64,000 bases of DNA, taken from the NCBI RefSeq assembly GCF_011059105.1, contig NZ_JAALLS010000016.1, forward strand, positions 38,397 to 102,396. The letters are read 5' to 3'. This document shows, one piece after another, positions 1 through 9,103 of this stretch (within the stretch, counting starts at the first letter, position 1; each line of letters opens with the position of its first letter). Below the pieces are notes generated by a model, which ran no database searches, was not told the origin of the DNA, and saw nothing but the letters and a program-made list of their open reading frames with translations. Origin of the DNA: Fodinibius halophilus (GTDB lineage: Bacteria; Bacteroidota; Rhodothermia; Balneolales; Balneolaceae). Both the position numbers and the translations under genes were made by a program.

Positions 1-2136
1 CTTTTTTCGCTACTGATGACCGTCTTGTTGTCGTTTACCACTCCTATGCAGAATCTGAAGTTGGGAGTTACAGACCAGTTGTTTGAATTACGTGGTCCTA
101 TTCCTATTCAAGACTCTTCCGTAGTGATTGTAGCTATAAGTCAGCAAGCTGACCAAGAGATACCTCAAAAATATCCATGGCCTACAGATCTGTACGCTAA
201 TTTGGTAAATAATCTTGATGAAGCGGGAGTGCGAGCTATTGGATTTGATGTCATTTTTGACAAAACGGATAACTATAGTCTCTCAAACGACTCAGCCTTT
301 GCTGAAGCCATAATGCAGTCAAAAAAGGTAATATTAGGCGCAAGTGTTCAGAGTGAGGGTCAGGGTAGGGGGCAGGGCAGTAGTTCGCAAATTACCCGCT
401 TTGTGAGGCCGCACCAGCTTTTGCGGCAAGCAAATGAGAATCCGTTGGGGCTTGTGCGAACTTATAATGATCTGGATTCTGCAATTCGTAAATATATACT
501 TTCAACCTCGTACAATGGAGAGCGCTATTTATCATTGGGTTTAGAGGTGTTAAAGCTATTTAAAAATATAGCACCGGAAGAAGTATCTGGGACCCCTGAC
601 TCGTTCAAGTTGGGGCCTTTTGAGATTCCATGGTATTCCAATAATCTGATGGCGATAAACTATTTTGGAGGCCCGGGAACTTTTCCACGTTATTCGTTTG
701 AGAATGTTATTGATGATTCTACGGTGATACTTGCTTCTGAAGACTCGTCGTTTCAAACCAATACATTTTCGGACCCTTATTACGGTTTAAAGCAGTCAGG
801 TGTGTTTGAAGACAAGATCGTATTGGTGGGAGCTACGATGCCAGAGCTAAACGATCTGCACTCAACCCCCTTTGCCCCGCAGGATGCTATGCCCGGAGTA
901 GAAATGCATGCCAATGCCATTCAGACCATACTGTCTGGAAAATATATTCATCATATCTCGCCGTGGTTCAATTTAACCCTGATTGTATTGCTTATTACCC
1001 TTGTAGCTTGGGCGGGGCGCCGGTATTCAGGCCTGGGTGGGTTCATGACGTATTTTTCACTGGGTATTTTGGTAGTTGCATTGACAATCTTTGAGTTTTT
1101 GGAGTTTCGATTCATATTGGATGTCATATCTATGCTCATAGCCTTAACTGTCGGGTATGTAACCACACAAAGTTATGAATATGTGATAGAACAACGTGAA
1201 AAAAGACGTCTTCGCAACCTGTTTTCCTCTTATGTTTCCCCGACTGTGGTAGAAGAGATGGTAGAATCAAATAAAGAGCCTGAACTGGGAGGCGATGAGG
1301 TATATATGACTGCCTTTTTTAGTGATATCCAATCATTTTCTGCATTCTCGGAAAAGCTTCCTGCAAAAACGTTGGTGAAGCTTATCAATGAATACTTGTC
1401 TGCAATGACCGATATTTTGACAACTCACGGAGGCACGCTTGATAAATATATTGGGGATGCTATTGTAGCCTTCTTTGGAGCTCCGGTGCCCCAGGAAGAC
1501 CACGCATATAAAGCATGTGTGGTTTCACAGCTAATGCAGTTAAAACTTGATGAATTGCGCCGCAAATGGCGAAGTGAAGGAGAAAAATGGCCGGAAATTG
1601 TGCACTATATGCGTAATAGAATTGGTATTAACACCGGGAAAATGGTAACAGGGAATATGGGGTCAGAAAGCCGGTTCAATTATACTATGATGGGCGATAA
1701 TGTGAATTTGGCAGCCCGGTGCGAAAGTGGGGCGAAGCAGTTTGGGGTTTATACTATGGTAACAGCAGATACAAAACGAGAAGCTGAGGCTCATGGTAAC
1801 CGTTGCGTATTTCGTTATTTGGATCGTATAGTCGTTAAAGGAAAAACCGAGCCGGTAGATGTATATGAAATTATGGGTCTCCGGGAACATATGTCTGATA
1901 CTCAGTTTGCTTGTAAACAGAAGTTTGAGCAGGCTATTGAAGTCTATAAACGGCAAAAATGGGATAAAGCTATTGCTTTGTTTGAGGAGTCAAGAGAGTT
2001 AGAGTTTTATGTGCCGAACGAAAAATCGTTCATTCATACGAATCCTTCACTGGTATATCTTGATAGGTGTAAGACTATGAAAAAAAATCCACCGCCAGCG
2101 GATTGGAACGGGGTTTATGTGATGAAATCTAAATAG
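1..2136 (+). CDS. CHASE2-domain class III adenylate/guanylate cyclase, 5' partial
   Basis: Membrane-bound nucleotide cyclase predicted to make a cyclic nucleotide second messenger in response to an extracytoplasmic signal. The frame is open to base 1 (the codons before the first ATG at 16 read LFSLL), so the true start probably lies outside the window and the visible N terminus is the end of a first membrane segment. Numbering from that ATG: a CHASE2 sensor covers about residues 25-300, three hydrophobic helices lie at about 318-390, and the class III catalytic domain follows. It has FSDI (D437) and YIGDAIVAFFG (D481) as the two metal aspartates and NLAARCESG in the transition-state region. 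A short TPR-like tail (KWDKAIALFEES) ends the protein, as is usual for CHASE2 cyclases. Substrate choice between ATP and GTP cannot be told by eye. Confidence 0.9.
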   Translation, partial: LFSLLMTVLLSFTTPMQNLKLGVTDQLFELRGPIPIQDSSVVIVAISQQADQEIPQKYPWPTDLYANLVNNLDEAGVRAIGFDVIFDKTDNYSLSNDSAFAEAIMQSKKVILGASVQSEGQGRGQGSSSQITRFVRPHQLLRQANENPLGLVRTYNDLDSAIRKYILSTSYNGERYLSLGLEVLKLFKNIAPEEVSGTPDSFKLGPFEIPWYSNNLMAINYFGGPGTFPRYSFENVIDDSTVILASEDSSFQTNTFSDPYYGLKQSGVFEDKIVLVGATMPELNDLHSTPFAPQDAMPGVEMHANAIQTILSGKYIHHISPWFNLTLIVLLITLVAWAGRRYSGLGGFMTYFSLGILVVALTIFEFLEFRFILDVISMLIALTVGYVTTQSYEYVIEQREKRRLRNLFSSYVSPTVVEEMVESNKEPELGGDEVYMTAFFSDIQSFSAFSEKLPAKTLVKLINEYLSAMTDILTTHGGTLDKYIGDAIVAFFGAPVPQEDHAYKACVVSQLMQLKLDELRRKWRSEGEKWPEIVHYMRNRIGINTGKMVTGNMGSESRFNYTMMGDNVNLAARCESGAKQFGVYTMVTADTKREAEAHGNRCVFRYLDRIVVKGKTEPVDVYEIMGLREHMSDTQFACKQKFEQAIEVYKRQKWDKAIALFEESRELEFYVPNEKSFIHTNPSLVYLDRCKTMKKNPPPADWNGVYVMKSK

Positions 2137-2154
2137 AAATAAATAGTTTTTTTG

Positions 2155-2187
2155 TTTGCCATTTACCCACTATAAATAGTATCTTTG
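2155..2187 (+). promoter_or_regulatory. Bacteroidota-type promoter of the SRP RNA gene
   Basis: TTTG at 2155-2158 and TATCTTTG at 2180-2187 are separated by 21 bases. This matches the Bacteroidota primary sigma factor consensus TTTG-N19/21-TAnnTTTG exactly at the -7 element. It predicts transcription starting near 2192, which coincides with the base of the SRP RNA closing stem. Confidence 0.75.
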
Positions 2188-2191
2188 TCCT

Positions 2192-2296
2192 TCGAGGGTA
2201 GGCCCTACGCAGCCAGCTCCCTCTGAACTCCGTCAGGACCGGAAGGTAGCAGCGGTAGGAGGTCGTAGCGGCGTGATGTAGGTTGCTTACCCTCTC
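2192..2296 (+). ncRNA. ffs: Signal recognition particle 4.5S RNA, small bacterial type
   Basis: RNA component of the signal recognition particle, which binds Ffh and targets membrane and secreted proteins co-translationally. The conserved domain IV loop GTCAGGACCGGAAGGTAGCAG lies at about 2232-2252, with the GGAA tetraloop and asymmetric AGCAG internal loop that bind Ffh. The ends close as a stem: GAGGGTA at 2194-2200 pairs with TACCCTC at 2288-2294. A run of seven T at 2297-2303 acts as the terminator and touches the stop codon of the convergent reductase gene. The length of about 105 nt is the short form without an Alu domain. Confidence 0.95.
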
Positions 2297-2301
2297 TTTT
2301 T

Positions 2302-3258
2302 TTATCCTATCTTTTGTTCAATGTCGTTTGCAATATGCTTGGCATGAATGCGGGTGTTTTCAATAAACAAACGGCTGGTATCCATGCCCCCACAAACAAC
2401 ACCGGCTACATATATCCCATCTCTATTTGTTTCCAGGGTTTCTTCGTCGTATACAGGCATTTTGTCTTCATCGTTTGTAAGGGCGATGCCAAATCTCTTC
2501 ATGAGCTCAAAATTTGGTTGGTAGCCGGTCATGGCCAGCACAAAGTCATTGGCAATAGTTTCGGTTCCATCGGGGGTAGCAAGGACTACTCGATCCGGAT
2601 AAATCTCTTTTACCTCTGTATTAAAGTATCCCGTAATTTCGTTGTTTTTAATCCTGTTTTGAATATCAGGTTTAACCCAATACTTGACGGATTCCTTGAT
2701 TTGCGAATCGCGAACAGCTAATGTTACGTTTGCATGCGACCTATAGGTCTCCAGGGCGGCATCTACTGCTGAATTACCTCCACCGATAACCAGTACATCT
2801 TGCCAGGCATAAGCATGGGCCTCATCATAATAGTGAGAGACTTTCTCGAGTTCCTCTCCGGGAATTCCCATTTTCTTAGGGATATCATAGAACCCCGTTG
2901 CAACCACAACTTTTTCAGCCTTATAGGTATTCTTGTTGGTAGTTACGGTAAAAGAATGGTCGCTGCCTTCTATCTCTTGCATTTCTTCATAAAGGTGGAT
3001 ATCGAGCTCATAGCTTTCCGCTGCGCGACGGTAGTATTCCAGGGCTTCTCTGCGAGTAGGCTTGGGATTATGAGAAATAAAGGGCACGTCACCGATCTCC
3101 AGGCGTTCCGAGGTCGAAAAGAAGGTCATATCTTTCGGGTAGTTAAAAATGCTGTTAACCAAACATCCCCGTTCAATAATTTTAGCATCGATATTCAGAC
3201 GCTTGAGTTCAATAGCTGTTGCTAATCCAATGGGGCCTGCTCCTACAATAATGACCAT
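2302..3258 (-). CDS. ypdA: YpdA-like FAD/NAD(P) thiol-disulfide reductase
   Basis: Putative bacillithiol-disulfide reductase (BdrR/YpdA family), a flavoprotein that would use NADPH to recycle oxidised low-molecular-weight thiol. There are two Rossmann motifs, VGAGPIG at residues 5-11 for FAD and VIGGGNSA at 157-164 for NAD(P). The family motif NYPKDMTFFSTSERLEIGDVP follows the FAD fold, and the C terminus has GIYVAGVVCGG. Length is 318 aa against about 325 in characterised members. There is no CxxC, as expected. The cysteine that Firmicutes YpdA has inside the first glycine motif (GGGPCG) is isoleucine here, so the thiol chemistry may differ. The start at 3258 opens directly into the first beta strand. 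The stop lies against the SRP RNA terminator. Confidence 0.85.
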   Translation of the reverse strand: MVIIVGAGPIGLATAIELKRLNIDAKIIERGCLVNSIFNYPKDMTFFSTSERLEIGDVPFISHNPKPTRREALEYYRRAAESYELDIHLYEEMQEIEGSDHSFTVTTNKNTYKAEKVVVATGFYDIPKKMGIPGEELEKVSHYYDEAHAYAWQDVLVIGGGNSAVDAALETYRSHANVTLAVRDSQIKESVKYWVKPDIQNRIKNNEITGYFNTEVKEIYPDRVVLATPDGTETIANDFVLAMTGYQPNFELMKRFGIALTNDEDKMPVYDEETLETNRDGIYVAGVVCGGMDTSRLFIENTRIHAKHIANDIEQKIG

Positions 3259-3432
3259 CGAGTATAAAATTATTTGTTAAATATTGAGATTGAGTTGAAG
3301 ATAACGGTTTGAATTTACAAAAAGATAATTTGGGAGCTATTTATAAAGGAATATTGTGTATGCAACTATCAGAAAGAGAAAAATGGGAAAGTAGACCTAA
3401 TCATAATTGCATGTACAACAAAATTAGTGGCA

Positions 3433-4383
3433 TTATGTCTTCCTGCTTATGAATGTTCTTATAGCATAATTAAGCCATCCTCTGGGGTTGCTCCAAAATC
3501 CTACGTGGCCTCCTCGGTCGGTAATTATATAATCGGTAAATCCATTGTCATTTATTTTATCAATAGGCATCGCTTCAATAGGGCAAAGTGGATCTTCCCG
3601 GCTATGGATTAATAAGGTCGGGGTTTGAATATCATGAATGAATCGTCGTCCGGAGCACCTTTTATAATAGTCATCAGCATCGTTAAAACCATGGACAGGA
3701 GCTGTAACCTGGTCATCAAAATCATAGAGTGTGGCCCCATTGAATTCAGGGAGATCGGGGTAGGCTGTTCTTTTCGTTGCCAGTTTCTTTTGCAGTGTCT
3801 GTAAAAATCGGTATTCGTAGATTCGATGAAAGCCTTTTGAAAGTAACAGGGATCCTAATCGTAAATCGTATGGCACAGATACCGCCACTGCTACATCAGC
3901 TGGGTGAGAGTTGCCCATCTCGCCTAAAGATTTAACCAAAGCATTGCCCCCCAGTGAGAAGCCAACAGCACCAATTTGTTTGTCCGGATACCTTTTTTGT
4001 AGCCAGCTAAATACTGTTTTATAATCATCGGTTTCGCCCGAGTGGTAGAATCGGGGGCGTCTGTTCATTTTGTGCCCGCAGCTACGAAAGTTTACTGCAA
4101 CAACAGAGTGTTGTTCTTCAATTAACTCTTTCATTAGCTCTACAATATAATAGCGCCGTGATGAGCCTTCGAGTCCGTGGAAAAGTACAATTATAGAATT
4201 TGATTCTTTGTTGATTGCACAATCAATCTCTAGAAAGTCATCATCCGGGGTAGTAATCTCTACCCTTTCTACCCGGGGAATTGTTGTATCTCCCAATAAC
4301 GAACGCGCTATGGTGTGTATGTGGCCATTACAAGCCCACACTGTACTGGGGAAAGAAAATAAATTATCGAGCGTTGTTTGCAT
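3433..4383 (-). CDS. YheT-family alpha/beta hydrolase
   Basis: Cytosolic alpha/beta-hydrolase of the YheT/ABHD1-3 (UPF0017) family, probably an esterase or lipase-like enzyme of unknown substrate. The catalytic triad is visible as S143 in GFSLGGN, D264 in SREDPLCP and H293 in RGGHVGFW. The oxyanion-side motif FHGLEGSS lies at 68-75. The family marker NFRSCGHKMNRRPRFYHSGET lies around residues 98-118. Length of 316 aa is normal for the family and no signal peptide is seen. It is a single gene with no operon partner, divergent from the thioesterase downstream of its start. Confidence 0.88.
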   Translation of the reverse strand: MQTTLDNLFSFPSTVWACNGHIHTIARSLLGDTTIPRVERVEITTPDDDFLEIDCAINKESNSIIVLFHGLEGSSRRYYIVELMKELIEEQHSVVAVNFRSCGHKMNRRPRFYHSGETDDYKTVFSWLQKRYPDKQIGAVGFSLGGNALVKSLGEMGNSHPADVAVAVSVPYDLRLGSLLLSKGFHRIYEYRFLQTLQKKLATKRTAYPDLPEFNGATLYDFDDQVTAPVHGFNDADDYYKRCSGRRFIHDIQTPTLLIHSREDPLCPIEAMPIDKINDNGFTDYIITDRGGHVGFWSNPRGWLNYAIRTFISRKT

Positions 4384-4524
4384 GGTTAATTAATGTAGCG
4401 CTTACTAATTTTTTTGGTTAGGATGATCAGACGGATGAATAAGAAAATGGTTCTTTATTTTAAATGATATAGCGTCGTTAACTGTTAAGTCATTGATCTT
4501 TATCTTTTATATAAGCTCAAGTAC

Positions 4525-5061
4525 ATGGATAATAGAAGGCAAAAACGTTTTACAAAAGATACAAACAGTAAGGAGAAAACCGTATCGGCATCACGGGTAA
4601 TAATGAATGAAATGGTAATGCCCAATGATACCAATCCTTTGGGTAATTTAATGGGCGGCCGCCTTATGCAGTGGATGGATGTCTGTTCAGCTATATCAGC
4701 CAGGAGGCATTGTAATAGAAATGTTGTTACAGTAGCAGCAGATAGTATTGAGTTCAAAAATGCAATAAAATTGGGAGAGGTAGTAGTCATTGAGGGCGAG
4801 GTGACGCGTACCTTTACCACTTCCATGGAGATTGCTATGGAGGTATGGAGCGAAGATCAACGAGCCGGTGAGCGGAGATTATGTACCACTTCTTTTTATA
4901 CATTCGTAGCTCTAGATGCCGATGGCAATACGGTTAAGGTACCGGAAATAATTCCTGAAACTGATTTTGAAAAAGAACGCTATGAACAAGCAGCCGATCG
5001 TCGTCAAATGCGTTTAAAAGTTTCAGCACAGAATATACAAGCACATAGGAAAGAAAAATAA
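4525..5061 (+). CDS. Acyl-CoA thioesterase, hotdog fold (YciA/ACOT type)
   Basis: Hydrolyses acyl-CoA to free acid and CoA. One hotdog domain carries the family signature NPLGNLMGGRLMQWMD at about residues 38-53, in which the N and the GG-x-x-x-W region form the CoA site. It is followed by VTVAADSIEFKNAIKLGEVV, typical of YciA and cytosolic ACOTs. The charged 20-residue N-terminal extension is a little longer than usual, so an internal start is possible. Convergent with the subtilase gene, with only 11 bases between the stop codons. Confidence 0.88.
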   Translation: MDNRRQKRFTKDTNSKEKTVSASRVIMNEMVMPNDTNPLGNLMGGRLMQWMDVCSAISARRHCNRNVVTVAADSIEFKNAIKLGEVVVIEGEVTRTFTTSMEIAMEVWSEDQRAGERRLCTTSFYTFVALDADGNTVKVPEIIPETDFEKERYEQAADRRQMRLKVSAQNIQAHRKEK

Positions 5062-5072
5062 CTACAGTACCA

Positions 5073-8000
5073 TTATTTAATATATGTTACTGGCACTGTT
5101 TGAGTTTCAGAATTAGTGTTGAGATAGATAAAGTAGGTTCCACTACTCAGATTTTTAGGATCAAATGTAACAAAGTGGGGGCCTGCTTCCATTTGTTCAC
5201 TAAGTAGAGTACGGACTTTTCTCCCCAATACATCATAAACAATGAGTTGAACTGAAGAAGGCTGTGCAAGGTCAAAATGAATATTCGTTTCTTCTTGAAA
5301 AGGGTTGGGATAGTTTTGAAATAGATTGGTTTGGGTGGGGGTTTTATCGGCAATGGCAGTGCCGGTGGAAGAAACTTCGAAAAGGTTTAGAGATCGCGCT
5401 TCGGCAATTTGATTTCTAAGTTCACTGGTGGTATTGCCAAAGGCATAAATGAAACCTACAGTAATTTCGGCACCGGGATTTATAGTATATGGGCCGGAGG
5501 CTGTAACTGCTGATACATCAGTTTCGCTGACTTCTGTTCGTGCTTCCCCAGCTTTCAACGCTATGCTTTTCTCATTGTCCGTGAATCCATCATACAAACC
5601 AAAAGTTACCGAATCTTGTCTCCCATCAATAGTGTTGTCAATACCCAGAACGCTTGATATGGGACCGAGGTGAGCTACTGCCACCGTTGGTGTTGTTGGC
5701 AAGTTTGAAGCTCCTGAAAGATATAAAAGACTATCTGATTTATTATACCGAATATTGTTATTTCCAGAATCACCGATATCCCAATCATTAAAAAGCCCTA
5801 CATATATATTTTTTAGACGTGCAAACGTTGAAGGATTTTGAATGGAATATTTAAGGAATATCACATTACTCAGCGTTGGTTCATCAAAAGAGTAGGTTTC
5901 CAAATCGATGATAGCATGTTCAACAGAATCAGGGTCTGTAATAAAACGAGCAGTTCCTTTTGCGCCATCAGATGTATTTTTTGGGATAAATACCTGTTGG
6001 GGAATAAAATCTCTGGATAGGCCGTTCTCTGCTCTGGTTGCATCAATTATTTCACCATCTATTTCCAGTATCAGCCCACCTTCAAAGAGAAGGTTATCCC
6101 CCTCCTGGTATCCACCGGTTCCATCAGGGCTGCGTGGAATAAATCCTATTCCCCCGGAGCCGGCAAGGGGATTTGTAAATCCAATAGAGCCATCGGCAGC
6201 CAGGGAAGTTTTCACATTATTTACCGCTATGATATCAAACAGTAGATTTTCGTATTCTAAGATGCTAAAATCTTCGTACCCTTGGTTTGAATCAACAAAA
6301 TTTAGCTTTAGTGTAGGGGTTTGATTAAGATCAAAATTTTGAGAAAGGCTAATTGGAAGGGTAACATCAAGGGTATCTCCATTAGAAATAGAGCCCAGTT
6401 GTTGTGGGTTATTACTAATTTCAACGCCTTCCTTATTTAAGCTATTAAGGGTTAAATTTAAAGAGGAGGCAGGGGCACCAAGGTTGGTTAGCTTCATTTT
6501 TACTGTGCCGGGTTCTCCAAGGGTAAGTTTTTCGCCGTTATTGTCAACAAATTGATAAGATATAACCTTGATGCCGGGGTAGTCTATGTTTAAAGCTTTA
6601 AATGCGTTGATAGAACCATGCCCCAGTTTGTTTTGTAGGTCCAGAGAGTTAGAATTATCAATGAAAGTCGAAGAAGAACGTATTTGCAGGCTAAGCCGCT
6701 CGGCCGACCAATTTGGATAGAAGGATTTAACCAAGGCCGCCAAACCACTCACTACCGGTGTTGCCATAGATGTACCGGTTTTAGTAACAAGGGTTTGGTT
6801 ATATGAAGTGCTGAGGATATCAGTGCCTGTACTTAAGACGTCAAGCTTATACCCTACATTCGAATAATTTGCCACACTGTTGTTGGGTTCCACGGACCCC
6901 ACCCCCAGTACGTTGTCATAAGCCGCGGGATAACCTACTTGCTGGCTTCCATCATTACCGGAAGCCCCAACAACCAGGCTGCCCATTTCTGTAGCTAAAT
7001 CTATAATATCCCGTTCGGCTTGTGAGGATCCGCTGCCACCCCAGCTGCAGTTAATAATATCGGCTCCATTTTGTGCGGCATAGATAATTCCTTCGTATCC
7101 AAAACCTATAGAATTAGATTCATCAGTATTTGGCGTGCTGGGATCATCGGGTATACCACCGGTTTTAACAGGCATATAGGTTGCCGTAAAGGCGGCACCG
7201 GCTATTCCTGCATTGTTATCTGTTTCTGCTGCAGCAATACCTGCTACGTGTGTTCCGTGGTCGGTGCCGTTATGGAAAGGATTATTGTCTTGCTCAATAT
7301 TGCTGGTACCGGACTCCCAAAAATCCCATCCAAATATATCATCTGTATAACTGTTTTGGTCGGTATCCAGGTTATCTATAAAAGGAGAACCAGAACCGAA
7401 TACATCTTGCAGATCGATTTCACCATCACCGTTATAGTCATCCCCATTCTGGTTTAAGTACGTATCTATTTCCGTTGAGGTTATGGTATTGTCATTATTT
7501 TGATCTACCTGTGGTTGCAGGGTAGGGGGTATTTCATCTTGGTTGACCCAGAGGTTAGCGTCCAACTCGGTGTGCGTGTATCCCACGCCTCCATCATTAA
7601 TGGCAATAATCACCTCTCGTGACCCTTGACTAAGATCCCATGCTTTTTTGAAGTTGTGCGTGTTAATATATTTTCCGAGCTGAGGGTCGTTAGGTTCATA
7701 GTGCATCTGCCTGATAAATTTGGGTTCGGCATATGCTACTCCCGGCATACGACTTATCTTTTCAGCAAGTACAAGGGGCGAAATCTTCTTATTAAAGTAT
7801 ACTTCATGTATTCGCAACACCTCTTTAGCAGATGCTAAGCTTTCCCGTTTCAGGGCTTGGCGTATCTGATTATTCAGTAATGGTTTGGTTCTACGCATAC
7901 CGTGATCGGCTAAGACCTTTTGCACCGCCCGTTTTGGTTGATTTCGATTCTTTGCTCGAATCTGTGTTAGTTTTTGTTCAGATTCATATTTGATAATTAG

Positions 8001-8090
8001 CCGATCAGAAAAGAAATTAGGTTGTTGTCCGTAAGATTGAAAAGAGAAGAACAGTAATAATGCCAGCAGATAAAATAGTTTTTTAAGCAT
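5073..8090 (-). CDS. Secreted S8 subtilisin-like protease with T9SS sorting domain
   Basis: Exported serine endopeptidase, 1005 aa. A signal peptide (residues 1-22, ending SYGQQ) is followed by a propeptide to about residue 130. The peptidase_S8 domain has catalytic D166 (INDGG), H278 (TDHGTH), oxyanion N379 (SGNDG) and nucleophile S441 (GTSMATP). Between Asp and His sits an insertion with two EF-hand/dockerin-like acidic loops (DQNNDNTITSTEID at 196-209 and DYNGDGEIDLQDV at 218-230), probably calcium sites. A long beta-rich middle region leads to a type A sorting domain from about 925 (NYPNPF, VYDVLGRKV, LSSGTYF). This predicts export by the type IX system and attachment to the cell surface. 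Monocistronic. Confidence 0.93.
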   Translation of the reverse strand: MLKKLFYLLALLLFFSFQSYGQQPNFFSDRLIIKYESEQKLTQIRAKNRNQPKRAVQKVLADHGMRRTKPLLNNQIRQALKRESLASAKEVLRIHEVYFNKKISPLVLAEKISRMPGVAYAEPKFIRQMHYEPNDPQLGKYINTHNFKKAWDLSQGSREVIIAINDGGVGYTHTELDANLWVNQDEIPPTLQPQVDQNNDNTITSTEIDTYLNQNGDDYNGDGEIDLQDVFGSGSPFIDNLDTDQNSYTDDIFGWDFWESGTSNIEQDNNPFHNGTDHGTHVAGIAAAETDNNAGIAGAAFTATYMPVKTGGIPDDPSTPNTDESNSIGFGYEGIIYAAQNGADIINCSWGGSGSSQAERDIIDLATEMGSLVVGASGNDGSQQVGYPAAYDNVLGVGSVEPNNSVANYSNVGYKLDVLSTGTDILSTSYNQTLVTKTGTSMATPVVSGLAALVKSFYPNWSAERLSLQIRSSSTFIDNSNSLDLQNKLGHGSINAFKALNIDYPGIKVISYQFVDNNGEKLTLGEPGTVKMKLTNLGAPASSLNLTLNSLNKEGVEISNNPQQLGSISNGDTLDVTLPISLSQNFDLNQTPTLKLNFVDSNQGYEDFSILEYENLLFDIIAVNNVKTSLAADGSIGFTNPLAGSGGIGFIPRSPDGTGGYQEGDNLLFEGGLILEIDGEIIDATRAENGLSRDFIPQQVFIPKNTSDGAKGTARFITDPDSVEHAIIDLETYSFDEPTLSNVIFLKYSIQNPSTFARLKNIYVGLFNDWDIGDSGNNNIRYNKSDSLLYLSGASNLPTTPTVAVAHLGPISSVLGIDNTIDGRQDSVTFGLYDGFTDNEKSIALKAGEARTEVSETDVSAVTASGPYTINPGAEITVGFIYAFGNTTSELRNQIAEARSLNLFEVSSTGTAIADKTPTQTNLFQNYPNPFQEETNIHFDLAQPSSVQLIVYDVLGRKVRTLLSEQMEAGPHFVTFDPKNLSSGTYFIYLNTNSETQTVPVTYIK

Positions 8091-8363
8091 AATGACAAGG
8101 TGATGAAAAGATGATCAGAAATAGGTGTAGCGAATATAAATACAAGATATAGCGATAAACAGTTTCAAAAGGGAGGGTGGATATTGTGGTATGTTAAAGT
8201 TCTATTATCAGTTGTAAAAGAGGCCCCAAAAGAGGCAAAATCAAGCAGATTGCCCGGCAACAATATTGTTTTAAGTCAGTTATTGTAACTGTACAAATTA
8301 TTAGGCAATTTTACAGGCCGTTGAAATGCTTTTCTAATAGAATTTACCAATTAATTGACGCAC

Positions 8364-9023
8364 ATGATTAAGCAAGTATTTGAATCGATTTATTACTATT
8401 TCGGAATAGTGGCATCTGCAGCACTGCTGATTGTTATGATTTCTCATCCGGTTTCTGCCCAATCGGGTACAACCCCCAATCAGGATGACCAATTTGAGTC
8501 GCTTCGTTCTGATGTGGGAATTCACGGATTAACAGCAAATATCCATCAACTTAGTGATTTAACATACAAGGGTAATAGTGACAGCCTTACCTTTGATAAT
8601 ACCTCAGAGTTAGAGTTCGTCTACCGCAATGTGCGGATGATGTCTCAGCGTTTGGGAGTGGGATATCAACTCATGACCAGTTTTTATACCGGGGGCGATG
8701 ATTCCGGTTTTGGGGTTGGCAGCTGGGGACTTGGGCCTGTTATACGTGCTTACCCGTTCCGGTCGGATCAAGTTCAACCTTATGCCCAGTTTAATTCGAT
8801 GTTTGGCAATAACCTGGGTCTTAGCAGATTAGCGAATACCCAAGATCTGTCAAAAGGATTTCGAGTGCGTTTTGGAGTCCGTGCCGGCTTGGCAGTACGA
8901 ATTGCCAATAGTTTCGGTTTATTTACTGAAGTGGGATACGATTGGGAAAGTAGCCGTATCTTCAGAGCTGATTCACGTGCGTTTCAGGCAAATGTAGGCT
9001 TCGATTTTTACCTGTTTAACTAA
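8364..9023 (+). CDS. Outer-membrane beta-barrel protein, unknown function
   Basis: 219-aa exported protein with signal peptide (hydrophobic stretch to about residue 31, cleavage near VSAQSG) and an alternating beta-strand pattern with aromatic girdles (YAQFNSMFGNNLG, TEVGYDWESSRIF) that ends in a terminal aromatic strand (VGFDFYLFN). This is typical of OmpW/porin-like small barrels. No enzyme motif is seen. The ATG at 8364 is preferred over the TTG at 8355 because the residue pattern starts MIKQ and needs no rare start. The 273-bp space upstream is shared with the divergent subtilase gene. Confidence 0.75.
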   Translation: MIKQVFESIYYYFGIVASAALLIVMISHPVSAQSGTTPNQDDQFESLRSDVGIHGLTANIHQLSDLTYKGNSDSLTFDNTSELEFVYRNVRMMSQRLGVGYQLMTSFYTGGDDSGFGVGSWGLGPVIRAYPFRSDQVQPYAQFNSMFGNNLGLSRLANTQDLSKGFRVRFGVRAGLAVRIANSFGLFTEVGYDWESSRIFRADSRAFQANVGFDFYLFN

Positions 9024-9055
9024 GCGACGGTAAGCAATATCTAATTCTTTATATA

Positions 9056-9087
9056 ATGATGCCATCACCTCATAGTGATGGCATCAT
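9056..9087. terminator. Bidirectional hairpin between convergent genes
   Basis: A perfect 13-bp stem (ATGATGCCATCAC paired with GTGATGGCATCAT) with a six-base loop lies between the stop codons of the barrel gene and of gamma-glutamyltransferase. The flanking T tracts are weak, so termination in either direction is inference from position and stem strength. Confidence 0.55.
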
Positions 9088-9103
9088 CTGTTTTGAAAAT
9101 GGA

